Below, piece by piece: positions 1-9,083 of a stretch of DNA of 64,000 nt (its first letter is position 1; each line of letters opens with the position of its first letter). Source of the stretch: Salinimonas marina. Lineage in GTDB: Bacteria; Pseudomonadota; Gammaproteobacteria; Enterobacterales; Alteromonadaceae. Both the position numbers and the translations under genes were made by a program. The stretch spans positions 2,168,501 to 2,232,500 of the forward strand of contig NZ_CP064795.1 in NCBI RefSeq assembly GCF_015644725.1. The letters run 5' to 3'. The notes under the pieces were generated by a model that was given only the letters and a program-made list of their open reading frames with translations, was not told the origin of the DNA and ran no database searches.

Positions 1-203
1 TCTTGAAGGAAAGCCCGCTGCGCCTTATTGGCACGGCATAACTTAATTATGCCAGTCAATTAATTTTACCAGGCGCTCAGGTTTTCGATAAGAGCACGCG
101 AAAAGATTTTCAGTACTTCGAAGCCTCTTTCAGGGTGGCGCTGTGTTTTGCCCATCGCAGTACCAAAGCACACTTTAGCAGGATTACCTATCGCCGGTAT
201 TTT

Positions 204-644
204 GAACACAACCTTAACTATCTCACAAACAATCGGCATACTTTCGCTCGGTTTTTAGGGCGTATTTTCCAATTCTCGATGATAATAATCCCAATGAACG
301 TGTTGCCAGTAGGCCAGACTCTTGTCGCCCTCCAGTGCTGCATATTCTTCTGTAACTTGGTTAAACGGAACAATAGCCACCGACGTGGTTTTTATGATGC
401 ATAGCGCCTGCCGGGCCCAGTTGGTCACAATATTGAGATCCCCAGCTTTAGGCAGTGGTTCGCCTTTAGCCTGAAACCACCACAGAGAGGGAGAAGTGGC
501 TCGTTTAATGCCCTTTAAGACCAACTCTGCACATTCATTTGCATCGCTTTCATTATCGCAAAAATGCCAGCTTTTTGGCTGGCTTGGTGGCAATTTAAAG
601 TGCATGAAATAGCGTTGACTGATAGTTTTTATTGATGCATGCAT
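204..644 (-). pseudogene. ASCH-domain protein, interrupted by in-frame stop
   Basis: ASCH domains are small RNA-binding-like beta-barrel folds; the role of this member is unknown. The 129-residue open part has the family pattern GIKRATSPSLWW near residues 45-56, then EGDKSLAYWQHVH near 104-116. Translation stops at a TAA read from 257-255, right after RELENTP. Read past this stop in the same frame and the sequence gives KPSESMPIVCEIVKVVF, which matches the usual C-terminal strand of ASCH proteins (M-P-x-V-C-E). So the stop lies inside the conserved domain and removes its last strand. No clean terminator of the reading frame follows; the frame stays open to about position 70. A pair of compensating indels around the A5 run at 250-254 is an alternative explanation. 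Assignment to the family is fairly sure; whether the truncated protein works is doubtful. Confidence 0.65.
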
Positions 645-746
645 AATTGTTTAATGTCGGTAACACCGGTTATTCAGGGGGTCGCAAGGAATGCGGATGC
701 CACGAACAACTTTTTATACTGAAAAATCTCCAAGCAGTGGCGCTGG

Positions 747-1139
747 CTACCCGGCATTTTGCTCTGGCGCAGGAAGTAATGACCGGAAGCCGCCAAATAC
801 CATCCGCTGAGCATCAAAAATCACCCTTTCTGAATTGGTTAATGGACTGACAAGGTCTGTCATCCTGGGGTCATTGGGTACTTTTGCATTTGCTCGGTCT
901 CGTGTTTGTTTCGTAGGAAACAGGGTCCATCCAAATACAATGACTTCATTTTCTTTTACGTCAATAACCTCAAGGAAGGAGCGCGTGCCTGTCAGGGTCA
1001 AATCATCACCAACAAATTCGAAATAAGCCAGCGCCCCATACTCTTTCCAGATTTTAGCTACCTGGCCAGCGACACTTGCGTATTCGTCCAGGTGCTTGCG
1101 CGGCACAGGGAGAACAAATCCATCAATATATTGGGTCAT
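747..1139 (-). CDS. DUF1428 family protein (YbaA-like)
   Basis: A 130-residue protein of the DUF1428 family, dimeric alpha/beta-barrel-like proteins of unknown function related to E. coli YbaA. Family hallmarks are visible: YIDGFVLPVPRKHLDEY at the N-terminus, WKEYGALAYFEFVGDD at about 31-46, and the C-terminal QRMVFGGF. The start is taken at 1139 because AAGGAAGGA lies just upstream and because family members begin at M-x-Y-x-D-G-F; the frame is open 33 codons further upstream, but that stretch is not family-like. It stands alone, facing the broken ASCH gene on the same strand about 100 bp away. No regulatory signal was recognised. Confidence 0.85.
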   Translation of the reverse strand: MTQYIDGFVLPVPRKHLDEYASVAGQVAKIWKEYGALAYFEFVGDDLTLTGTRSFLEVIDVKENEVIVFGWTLFPTKQTRDRANAKVPNDPRMTDLVSPLTNSERVIFDAQRMVFGGFRSLLPAPEQNAG

Positions 1140-1740
1140 TAGCAATCCTTCCTTATTGCTGAGGTGTTGGTAAAGATTCAGGGCTGAGCCAGTTGTTATC
1201 AGCGTAGCGCCAACAATCATTTTGGTCTGGCCAATCAATACTCAGATAATCCACACCTATTGCATACCCTAAAGCCTGCTATCTCGGCCAGTGGGAAACG
1301 ACCGGTATTATCTTTATGGTCCATTACAAAATTCATTGATAACTGAAGAATACGTTAACCGTGGGCTCTTTTGCTACTACTGTTTTGGGTGGTCCGTTTA
1401 CCCTTTTTGATTCGCCCTCCATGCGTCTATTTAACAAATACCAATACCACCGGTAAGCTTTTTGGCTGGGCCCGTAGCTGATGATGGCTTTCTGGTGCCC
1501 ATTGCGAAAAGCAAAATAGGCTCAGGACCGCTGTCGACGTGCTAATAGCAACAAAGTCCTCATTAACACCAGATCTGAGCCACAATATTTTCAATCAGAA
1601 CATACGGGGACTAACAAGGGCATAGTGCGCTTACAATGCCTGGTTAAGGGTGTTGTCAGAAGAAAAGTTAAGGCTGGGGGAGATGAAAATGAAGATTAAA
1701 AAGTTACCCAACCGGTCTCTAACAGGCGAGGCGGGTAGTT
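1140..1740. other. Gene-poor stretch without recognisable gene
   Basis: About 600 bp with no convincing coding sequence on either strand. A short open frame on the plus strand near 1350-1455 includes GGPFTLFDS, faintly like the start of SCO1/SenC proteins, but it ends in a stop at once and nothing of the thioredoxin fold follows. The region may hold decayed gene remnants. It precedes the tandem repeat and, on the minus strand, lies downstream of the CBS gene. Confidence 0.4.
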
Positions 1741-1913
1741 TTTTATAAGGGCCCCGGCGATTTTATAAGGGTCCTGGCGGCTTTGTAAAAGGGTCCGGCG
1801 GATTAGTAAAGGACTGCCCACGGTTTAGTAACAGGGCTCCCGGCGACTTCGTATAAGATTGTCGGCGACTTAGTAACAGGACCGCCGCCGGCATAGTATA
1901 AGACTGCCGGCGG
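1741..1913. repeat. Degenerate 20-23 bp tandem repeat, 8 copies
   Basis: Eight consecutive units of 20, 20, 21, 22, 23, 22, 23 and 22 bp follow each other without spacers: 1741-1760, 1761-1780, 1781-1801, 1802-1823, 1824-1846, 1847-1868, 1869-1891 and 1892-1913. Each begins with a TTTTATAAGG / CTTAGTAACAGG-like AT-rich part and ends with a GC-rich CCGGCGA / CCGGCGG-like part. The period is about two helical turns. No unit is identical to another, so this is an old, diverged array. It is not translated in any long frame. The array is followed by a T-rich segment with repeated GTCGC(G/T)CTTTTTT at about 1947-1987. Function unknown. Confidence 0.75.
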
Positions 1914-2023
1914 TACCCGCGAGGCGATTTGGTGGCCGCCTCTTATTGGTCGCGCTTTTTTTGTCGCGCTAATTGTCGCTTTTTTCTGTCGGCTAAATCA
2001 AAGCCCACTCAGACAAACATTGG

Positions 2024-2443
2024 TCAGCTGGCAACTTCGTAGCCCGCCCGTAGCTGTTTGTCGATGGCTTTTAAGACGGCGGCACGATTGATGCTGCCCA
2101 CCAGAACCCCGTCGTCATCCACCACCGGGTAAACTCTGGGCATGTCTTTTACTAATTGCTGAGCCAGCTCTATCACCGACATATAAGGCTTAACACTAAG
2201 TGCCGGCGACTGCATAATGTCTTTAACCCGGCATACCTGCTCGCGGTAATAACACGACTCAACCATCCTGGCGATGCAATCCTGTTCAGACAAAAAGCCG
2301 ATAAGCCGGGCCCGGTCATCGATAACGGCGCCGCCTGATTGTCCGCTGTTAAGCAAACATTCTACGGCTTCTGCTACGGGCATATCGGCCAGCAGCCGAA
2401 CCGGATGATGGTTCATATAGTCACATACCTGCAACGATTCCAT
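2024..2443 (-). CDS. CBS-domain pair protein
   Basis: A 139-residue cytosolic protein made of two CBS motifs, roughly residues 8-60 and 72-130, with typical ends: GGAVIDDRARLIGFLSEQD in the first and YPVVDDDGVLVGSINR in the second. CBS pairs usually bind adenosine nucleotides and regulate a partner; as a stand-alone protein its partner is unknown. The 5' end has AGGAGGCACT before the ATG (read from 2454 down to 2441), a strong ribosome binding site. It is a single gene transcribed toward the tandem-repeat region, so that array sits in or just beyond its 3' end. Confidence 0.88.
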   Translation of the reverse strand: MESLQVCDYMNHHPVRLLADMPVAEAVECLLNSGQSGGAVIDDRARLIGFLSEQDCIARMVESCYYREQVCRVKDIMQSPALSVKPYMSVIELAQQLVKDMPRVYPVVDDDGVLVGSINRAAVLKAIDKQLRAGYEVAS

Positions 2444-2598
2444 AGTGCCTCCTGGAGTGCGATCAGACGGTTTTGTTACCTTGCCGTCGCACCTTTATTT
2501 TAGGCCAAATAGTTTTCTCTATACGCTGAATATCATTATTTTTCAGCGTTACTTTAAGCCTAGTCCTTTCGGGTTAAAACAGCGAGAACTTTTTATTA

Positions 2599-3627
2599 TC
2601 AATTCGTCGGGTTTGGGGTATCGTCGATACTCATCAGCGCTTTGTATATACCTACACTAAACTTGCCTTCGGTGTTAATACTGGCCCGATACATACCTGC
2701 GGTATTAAAAGGCATCGCGATATTTCCGCGTTTATCCATCGCAATAACCCCGCCCGAGCCGCCGGCCTGTTTAAGCTCTTCATTTATCACTGTTTCGGCA
2801 GCGCGTTGTATACTAACGCCCTGATAACGCACCCGGGCACAAATATCCGCTGCCACATTATAGCGAATAAAGTATTCGCCATGGCCGGTGGCCGATACAC
2901 CACAACTTTCATTGTCGGCATATGTGCCCGCACCAATAATAGGCGCATCTCCCACCCGGCCAAAACGTTTGGCCGTCATGCCCCCGGTAGAGGTACCCGC
3001 CACAATATTGCCCTTATGGTCTATCACTACGGCGCCTACGGTGCCCATCCTCTCACTGCCCTGCTGGCCGCCATCTTCGCGTTGCTGTTGCTGCATTCTG
3101 GCCTTGGCTTTTTGCAGCGCTTTTAAACGGTCTGGGGTATTAAAATAAGAATTTTCAACCTGCTCCAGATTCTGCGATTTGGCAAACGCCTCTGCGCCTT
3201 TTCCGGCCAGCATCACATGCGCTGAGTTCTGCATTACCGCCAGTGCCGCCGCAATCGGGCTTTTAATGGTGGTAACCCCGCTCACCGCACCGGCTTCAAG
3301 ATTTTTACCATGCATAATAGAAGCATCAAGCTCATGGGTTTCGTCATAGGTATATACCGCGCCTTTGCCGGCATTAAACAAAGGCGAATTCTCCAGTACC
3401 TGGATAGCCGCTACCACGGCTTTTTCACCAGCGACGCCTTCTTTTAACAGGGCATAGCCGGCCCGTGTGGCTTCTTCTAGCTTTTCGGCATAGCGCTGCT
3501 CCTGTTCAGCCGTCATATCTTTTTTCAAAATCGTGCCTGCTCCGCCATGTACCACAATCGCTACATCTGCCGCCAGGGCTACGGGGGCCAACAGCCCACA
3601 TAACAGAGTTACCAGCCTTTTTTTCAT
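2599..3627 (-). CDS. iaaA: Isoaspartyl peptidase/L-asparaginase, Ntn-hydrolase
   Basis: A 342-residue plant-type asparaginase that removes isoaspartyl residues from peptides and can hydrolyse asparagine. It is made as a precursor that cleaves itself before a threonine. The motif MGTVGAVVIDHKGNIVAGTS places the catalytic nucleophile at Thr196, with the linker QQQQQREDGGQQGSERMG just before it as the cleavage region. Substrate-binding signatures downstream are TSTGGMTAKRFGRVGDAPI and SATGHGEYFIR. Residues 1-19 look like a signal peptide (MKKRLVTLLCGLLAPVALA), so the enzyme is probably periplasmic, unlike cytosolic E. coli IaaA. It is divergent from the exonuclease I gene with a 210 bp gap. Confidence 0.93.
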   Translation of the reverse strand: MKKRLVTLLCGLLAPVALAADVAIVVHGGAGTILKKDMTAEQEQRYAEKLEEATRAGYALLKEGVAGEKAVVAAIQVLENSPLFNAGKGAVYTYDETHELDASIMHGKNLEAGAVSGVTTIKSPIAAALAVMQNSAHVMLAGKGAEAFAKSQNLEQVENSYFNTPDRLKALQKAKARMQQQQREDGGQQGSERMGTVGAVVIDHKGNIVAGTSTGGMTAKRFGRVGDAPIIGAGTYADNESCGVSATGHGEYFIRYNVAADICARVRYQGVSIQRAAETVINEELKQAGGSGGVIAMDKRGNIAMPFNTAGMYRASINTEGKFSVGIYKALMSIDDTPNPTN

Positions 3628-3837
3628 TGTTGTATTCCTTAAGATTATTATTGAAGATGGTTAATATTTGCTGTCCAGGTGGACGAGGCTTTATCGACTG
3701 AAGCTTTTGAAACCCTGAAGCCTTGCAACTTTTGAAAGTTTAGCAATTAGGGTGCCATCGCCAATGCGAGGTTTTTACCTTTATAAACAGGCGGTGTACA
3801 CTGCACCGCGACATTCACCTACCAGGTTATAAAACGT

Positions 3838-5268
3838 ATGACAACAGCACCCAGCATGTTATGGCATGACTATGAAACATTTGGTACCAGTGTGCAAAAA
3901 GATCTGCCTTGCCAGTTTGCTGCTATTCGTACGGACATGGACTTAAATGTGATTGGTAAGCCTATCAACATCATAAGTCAGATTGCCAACGATTATCTTC
4001 CTAATCCAGGCGCATGTCTGGTTACCGGCATCACCCCTCAGCAAACGCTGCGTGATGGCAGAACCGAAGCTGACTTTGCCCGGCAGGTTGCCAAAGCCAT
4101 GTCACAACCCAATACCTGTGTAGCAGGATATAACAGTATCCGGTTTGATGATGAGGTGAGTCGTCATTTATTTTACCGTAATTTTATCGACCCCTATGCC
4201 CGCGAATGGCGCAATGGCAATAGCCGCTGGGATATCATCGACCTGGCCCGGGCCTGCTACGCCCTGCGGCCCGACGGCATTAAATGGCCTACCAAAGACG
4301 ATGGGACCCCAAGCTTCAAACTGGAAGATTTATGCGCCGCCAACGAATTAGAACATGGGCATGCCCATGATGCATTATCAGACGTTACCGCCACCATTGC
4401 CCTGGCGAAGCTAATCAAAACCCAGCAGCCCCGTCTTTATGACTATGCGTTTTCATTGCGCAGCAAGCACACTGTCCTTAAACAATTTGATTTCTCCCGA
4501 CCTTCAGTGGTTTTACATATTTCTTCTAAATTGCCTGCCCGTCAGGGCTGTGCAAGCTGGGTCATGCCGGTGTGCCCGCACCCGGTCAATGCCAACGCGA
4601 TTATTGCTATTGACCTGAATCACGAGGTACAGCCATTACTGGAACTTGAGCCAGAAGAATTGCGGCGGCGTCTGTATTTGTCTCACGAACAACTGGAGGG
4701 GCTGCCTCGCCCCGGTCTGAAACTGATTCATATCAATCGCTCTCCTTTTGTGACAACGGCCAAAGCGATGACCCAGGAAAATGCTGAACGCCTGGGGCTA
4801 AACCGTGACTATTGCCTGGACAATTTCAAGCAGCTTAGTCAGGCCGAAGGGCTGGCTACCAGGCTGACCAGTGTATATGCCAGTGAACGCGAAGCGATGA
4901 CTGATGATATTGACCATGCGCTCTACAGCGGCGGTTTTTTGACCGACGAAGAGCGGCGCTGGTGCGAGCAGGTGCACGACACAGATCCTGAACAACTGAC
5001 CTCCCTGGCCGACAAAACCCAGAATCAAAAGCTGCGGGATATGCTGTTTCGGTACCGGGCGCGTAATTACTCTCACACACTCACCGAGTCAGAGCTTCAG
5101 CGCTGGCACAGTCACCGTCAGTTTCGGTTAACCGATCCGGAGTCACCGGCGAGCATAACGCTGGCAGCATATCTGGAAGAAATTGAACGACTGTCTGTGG
5201 AGCATAGTAGCGATCCCAACAAACAGGCAATTTTACGGGCGCTGTATCACTATGCCGAAAACCTTTGA
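3838..5268 (+). CDS. sbcB: Exodeoxyribonuclease I
   Basis: A 476-residue exonuclease I, the DEDDh-type 3'-5' exonuclease that degrades single-stranded DNA in recombination and mismatch repair. The Exo I motif is LWHDYETFG with metal ligands Asp11 and Glu13; Exo II is AGYNSIRFDDEV; Exo III is HAHDALSDVTAT with the DEDDh histidine and last aspartate. The SH3-like and C-terminal helical domains fill residues about 200-476, and the length equals that of E. coli ExoI (475). It is a single gene. Start at the ATG right after TATAAAACGT; no strong Shine-Dalgarno is present. Confidence 0.96.
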   Translation: MTTAPSMLWHDYETFGTSVQKDLPCQFAAIRTDMDLNVIGKPINIISQIANDYLPNPGACLVTGITPQQTLRDGRTEADFARQVAKAMSQPNTCVAGYNSIRFDDEVSRHLFYRNFIDPYAREWRNGNSRWDIIDLARACYALRPDGIKWPTKDDGTPSFKLEDLCAANELEHGHAHDALSDVTATIALAKLIKTQQPRLYDYAFSLRSKHTVLKQFDFSRPSVVLHISSKLPARQGCASWVMPVCPHPVNANAIIAIDLNHEVQPLLELEPEELRRRLYLSHEQLEGLPRPGLKLIHINRSPFVTTAKAMTQENAERLGLNRDYCLDNFKQLSQAEGLATRLTSVYASEREAMTDDIDHALYSGGFLTDEERRWCEQVHDTDPEQLTSLADKTQNQKLRDMLFRYRARNYSHTLTESELQRWHSHRQFRLTDPESPASITLAAYLEEIERLSVEHSSDPNKQAILRALYHYAENL

Positions 5269-5359
5269 CGGACAAAATGAAAACACTATAGAGTAAGCAG
5301 TAACATGGAAATAGTGGCCTGCTTGTCACTGTATTGAGTTTGTCCAACCGGAAGCTACA

Positions 5360-7015
5360 ATGATTGGCGTTTCAATCCTACTTGATGATACAAAAAATTA
5401 TATCGATATGGTGCTCGATCCTGGTTTGTTTGAGCGTGAACTGGACGCCAAAAGCTTATGGAGAGAGCTTAACGAAGGCCAGTACAAAACCTTTTATATC
5501 TCACAAAACACGGTAAAAAGCGCCTGTGACAAGGCCAATCATTATTTTAAAACCGATGACCATACCAAAGTGCAGGAGCGTATTGGCGAGCGTCGCAATA
5601 CCGAAGTTGAATTCAAAATAAGTAGCGACGCCCTGTCGGCGGGCGTTATCTTTACCGCCCCGTTCGGTGGACGCCTGCCAACGCTTCAGATCCTGCATAA
5701 TATGGCGACCAAGGCCGGAATTCAGCGAGGCCTGAGTGTAAAACGGCTGGAGCAATTGCTTGGTGAGCTAAGCAACGCCGCTCCCGGCAGTATTATTGAA
5801 GGTGAAATCGCCCGTGGCTTACCGCCTAAAGATGGTCGTAACAGTCGCTTTATCCCACTGGTACCCAATGCCCTTGAACGGGTGCTCAAACCTCAGGTTG
5901 ATGATAACGATCGGGTTAATATGCGTAATCTGGGCGAGGTAATTTGCGTAAAGGTAAATACCCCGGTATTAAAGCGCACCGAACCGACCCAGGGCCGGCC
6001 AGGGTTTGATGTAAAAGGCAATATTATTGCGGCCAACCCCGGTCAATGGCAGGAATTCAGTATGGGGAAAGGCACCAATGTCAGCGAACAGGATCCCAAC
6101 CTGTTGGTGGCGGCGATTTCAGGCATGCCCAAGTATCGTAATCAGGTTATGGATGTTGACGATACCTTTATCTGCACCGGCGTCAATGTGGGGAGCGGGC
6201 ATGTTTCTTATGATGGTGCGGTGCTGGTAAATGGTGATGTTACCGAAAAAATGGAAATTAAAGCCTCGGGCGATGTCACCATCAACGGCTTTGTTGAGTC
6301 AGCCCGTATTGAGGCCGGTGGCGATATCATTATCACCGAAGGGGCTATGGGCAAAGTAGAAGAAGACGGTTCGGGTTACTCCTGTCAGCTTACTGCCGCT
6401 GGCAGCATCCATGTGCAACATGGCCAGGGCATCGACATGCAGTGTGCCGGTAATGTCACCGTGGGCCGCCAGCTGGCATACAGCCGCATCCAGTGTGGTG
6501 GCTCAGTCACCGTCGGCCAGATTAACAAACCTATGGGTAACTTATTTGCCTGCGATATTATGAGCCAGGGCACCATCAGTGCCGGGACCCTGGGCGCCGT
6601 ATCAGGCAGTACTTTAAAAATTGATTTTAGCCCGGGTTTCAGCAAACTGCTTGAGCGTAAAGAGGAGCTCGATGATCTGCTTCGTCAGTTGCGCGATAAC
6701 AATGCGCGCCACAAACAAAAAATTGAGCTGATAAAAGCCAAACTGTTGCCCAGCGAGCTTAATACCAAAGTTGAGCAAGCCGTCGAAATGTACCATGGTG
6801 AGTCGGCCTTGCTGCACTGGCTAGAGTTAAAAGTGCTGGAAATGCGCCAGAAAAAAGATGAATACCAAAATGACATTGGGCTTATCGCCAATAAACGACT
6901 TTACAGTGGGGTATCGGTAAAACTGAATAATCGTAACTGGCGTTCAGAGCGCGAGTATGACCGCAGTCGGGTGTTCTACGATAATCATCAGTGGCACTTC
7001 GATCCCCTGGTTTAA
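5360..7015 (+). CDS. FapA family protein (DUF342)
   Basis: A 551-residue FapA-type protein. The central region, about residues 190-420, is the right-handed parallel beta-helix typical of DUF342, seen as repeated G-D-V/I turns (VNGDVTEKMEIKASGDVTI, GGDIIITEGAMGKV, GNVTVGRQLAY). The N-terminal part is the FapA N-terminal domain, and residues about 425-500 form a charged coiled coil (RKEELDDLLRQLRDN). Such proteins in polarly flagellated gammaproteobacteria affect flagellum placement by binding FlhF in some species; that role here is inference. It ends convergently with the minus-strand hydroxylase: both stop codons share TTAA at 7012-7015. Confidence 0.9.
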   Translation: MIGVSILLDDTKNYIDMVLDPGLFERELDAKSLWRELNEGQYKTFYISQNTVKSACDKANHYFKTDDHTKVQERIGERRNTEVEFKISSDALSAGVIFTAPFGGRLPTLQILHNMATKAGIQRGLSVKRLEQLLGELSNAAPGSIIEGEIARGLPPKDGRNSRFIPLVPNALERVLKPQVDDNDRVNMRNLGEVICVKVNTPVLKRTEPTQGRPGFDVKGNIIAANPGQWQEFSMGKGTNVSEQDPNLLVAAISGMPKYRNQVMDVDDTFICTGVNVGSGHVSYDGAVLVNGDVTEKMEIKASGDVTINGFVESARIEAGGDIIITEGAMGKVEEDGSGYSCQLTAAGSIHVQHGQGIDMQCAGNVTVGRQLAYSRIQCGGSVTVGQINKPMGNLFACDIMSQGTISAGTLGAVSGSTLKIDFSPGFSKLLERKEELDDLLRQLRDNNARHKQKIELIKAKLLPSELNTKVEQAVEMYHGESALLHWLELKVLEMRQKKDEYQNDIGLIANKRLYSGVSVKLNNRNWRSEREYDRSRVFYDNHQWHFDPLV

Positions 7016-7830
7016 GTTTTTGTTTTTTTGGTCGTGCCAGAGTCTCTGAATGGCATTAACAATAATGTCAGTAACCGCGCATTCTGATTGGTGGCGGGGC
7101 AATCCTTTTGTCCTATTTTCAGGTGCTGATCATCCAGCGTGCCGCGCGCGCAAAAGCTGTGAAACAGACGATCCCACCACGACACACTGAAGCCGAAATT
7201 TTTATTGGTTTCAAGTCCATACTGACTGTGATGAATGCGGTGTAAACGTTGGGTAATAATAAACCACCCGACTTTGTCATCGATAGCCTGAGGCAGCCTG
7301 ATATTGGCATGATTGAAGATTGCAAAACCGTTTAACGCCACCTCAAAAATCAACACCGCTAGCGCCGGGATCCCGAAGGCCAGCACAACTGCGGCCTTAA
7401 CCAATAAACTCAGCGCAATTTCCAATGGATGAAACCGCAGGCCGGTCGTGGTATCCACATGGCTGTCTGCATGGTGCACCCGATGTAAGCGCCATAACAG
7501 CGGAATCTGATGAAACAAACGGTGTTGCCAGTAAATGGTGCAATCGAGGATTAGTAGACTCAGTATCATCAATAACCAACCGGGCACCGATACCTGATTA
7601 AATACCCCATAGCCCTGCGCCTGGGCCCACAATGCCACGCCCACCACTGTGGCCGGCAATACGACCCGGCCAACCAGCGCTCCGGCCACGACCATGGCCA
7701 GGTTAGCCTGCCAGCGTACCCGTTTTTTTAGCTGTGCCTGTCGCGCCGGACGCCACGCTTCGATTAATGCCATCAGCGCAAAAATACCTAAAAAGACACT
7801 GATGCGAATGATGCCCTGATGATCAGGCAT
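7012..7830 (-). CDS. Sterol desaturase / fatty acid hydroxylase family protein
   Basis: A membrane di-iron hydroxylase of the fatty acid hydroxylase superfamily, 272 residues from the chosen start. Three histidine clusters bind the iron: HRLFH, HRVHHADSHVD, and HRIHHSQ. Several membrane spans precede and lie between them. The start at 7830 (MPDHQGIIR) is chosen because the longer frame to 7971 runs back into the upstream gene; the 8-bp overlap with that gene (ATG at 7830, upstream TGA at 7823-7825) indicates translational coupling. It is the last gene of the eight-gene minus-strand run. Hydroxylation of a fatty acid, sterol-like or carotenoid substrate is possible; none can be chosen from sequence. 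Confidence 0.87.
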   Translation of the reverse strand: MPDHQGIIRISVFLGIFALMALIEAWRPARQAQLKKRVRWQANLAMVVAGALVGRVVLPATVVGVALWAQAQGYGVFNQVSVPGWLLMILSLLILDCTIYWQHRLFHQIPLLWRLHRVHHADSHVDTTTGLRFHPLEIALSLLVKAAVVLAFGIPALAVLIFEVALNGFAIFNHANIRLPQAIDDKVGWFIITQRLHRIHHSQYGLETNKNFGFSVSWWDRLFHSFCARGTLDDQHLKIGQKDCPATNQNARLLTLLLMPFRDSGTTKKTKT

Positions 7831-8464
7831 TGGGCGTGCTCCGCTGCTGCTCAGCCCGTTGCAAGGTTTTGTAGCCACCCGCAATACGGGTAACAATGGT
7901 AATACTACAGGCCGCTGCGAACACATAGGCCAGGATTGGAAACCATTGGGGCCAGATACACACCGCCACAAAAAATAAAATAGTTTCGGTGCCTTCGGTT
8001 AACCCCTGCATATAATAAAAACTTTTATTCGCAAACTGAGGCCGATCAATGGCGTATTTTTCAGCGGCAATGGCAAACGCTAAAAAGCTGCTACCGGTAC
8101 CAATAAAGCTCACCAGTAAGACCATCGCCGGAATGCCCCACTGCGCTGGGGCAGCCAGGCCGAATGCCAATGGGATACTGGCGTAAAATAAAAAATCCAG
8201 ACAAATATCCAAAAAGCCGCCAGCACTGCTGCTACTGTTTTGAAAACGGGCCAACTCCCCATCCAGACCGTCTATCAGCCGGTTACCTAAAATGATGGCC
8301 AGCGCCACATAATACCAACCCAGTATGATCAGCGGCACGGCCAGCAGCCCCACTGCAAAGCCACCGAGGGTCAGTTGATCGGGGCTGATATTGTGTTTAT
8401 CCAGCCATTTGATGAGCGGCCGCACCGCGGGTTTGATGACCGGAGTCAGTAGCGAATCTAACAT
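7823..8464 (-). CDS. ynjF: CDP-alcohol phosphatidyltransferase, YnjF-like
   Basis: A 213-residue inner-membrane enzyme of the CDP-alcohol phosphatidyltransferase family, which moves a phosphatidyl group from CDP-diacylglycerol to an alcohol. The catalytic motif D-G-x2-A-R-x8/9-G-x3-D-x3-D is present as DGLDGELARFQNSS...GGFLDICLDF at about residues 64-92. Around six membrane segments are predicted from hydrophobicity. In E. coli ynjF lies in the ynjABCDEF cluster with the ynjBCD transporter; here it follows ynjD by a single base, so the linkage is conserved. The acceptor alcohol is not known. No YnjE-like rhodanese lies between ynjD and this gene. Confidence 0.88.
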   Translation of the reverse strand: MLDSLLTPVIKPAVRPLIKWLDKHNISPDQLTLGGFAVGLLAVPLIILGWYYVALAIILGNRLIDGLDGELARFQNSSSSAGGFLDICLDFLFYASIPLAFGLAAPAQWGIPAMVLLVSFIGTGSSFLAFAIAAEKYAIDRPQFANKSFYYMQGLTEGTETILFFVAVCIWPQWFPILAYVFAAACSITIVTRIAGGYKTLQRAEQQRSTPNA

Positions 8465-8465
8465 G

Positions 8466-9083
8466 TTACACCTTGATTACTTTGTCGCCGGTGGCCGCGG
8501 CGTCTTCCTGATCGTGGGTGACCAGCAACGCAGGCAGACCAGCTTCACGAATTTGTGCAAATACCCAGTCCCGGGTGCTTTGACGGGTTTGGCTGTCCAG
8601 CTTGCTAAAAGGTTCATCCAATAACAGCGCCGCCGGTTCAGAGGCTAAGGTGCGCACCAGGGACACCCGCGAAGCCTGTCCGCCTGATAACGTGCTCACC
8701 GCCCGCTGCGCCATCTGCCCCAGCCCCACCTGTTCCAACAACTGCTGGGCGCGGCGTTTTTTATGTTGTTGCCGGTTACCGGGCATGGCAAAAATGATAT
8801 TGCCAAGGACATCAAGATGATCAAATAACAAGGCGTCCTGATACAGCAACCCGGTATGGCGCTGATGGGCAGGCATATGGGTGATATTGCGCTGGTTAAG
8901 AATTATATTACCACTAAGGCTGAATGTATCGGGCAACAGTCCGGCAATAGCGGCCAGCACCGATGATTTTCCTACGCCGGAAGGCCCCATTAAGGTCACT
9001 ATCTGGCCAGGCTGAATTTGCGTATTTACCTGCAACAGGGTTTGCGATTTTAGCTGTATCGTTACATTGTTAAGCTCTAGCAC
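8466..9083 (-). CDS. ynjD: ABC transporter ATP-binding protein, YnjD-like
   Basis: A 205-residue ABC ATPase. Walker A is GPSGVGKSS (about residues 34-42), the signature is LSGGQASR, Walker B is ALLLDEPFSKLD and the switch histidine lies in VTHDQEDA. The short length and ThiQ-like features fit YnjD. The start is GTG at 9083-9081, overlapping the TAG stop of the permease gene by 7 bp; LELNNVTIQL follows as in relatives. It energises the import complex with the double permease and binding protein encoded directly upstream. Confidence 0.92.
   Translation of the reverse strand: MLELNNVTIQLKSQTLLQVNTQIQPGQIVTLMGPSGVGKSSVLAAIAGLLPDTFSLSGNIILNQRNITHMPAHQRHTGLLYQDALLFDHLDVLGNIIFAMPGNRQQHKKRRAQQLLEQVGLGQMAQRAVSTLSGGQASRVSLVRTLASEPAALLLDEPFSKLDSQTRQSTRDWVFAQIREAGLPALLVTHDQEDAAATGDKVIKV

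Noticed and set aside
1350..1460. SCO1/SenC-like gene remnant (GGPFTLFDS on the plus strand)
   Set aside because: The match is nine residues long and a stop follows soon after; nothing of the thioredoxin fold comes next in any frame. Too little to call.
1741..1913. CRISPR array
   Set aside because: Units follow each other directly with no unique spacers and no exact repeat; no cas gene is in the window.
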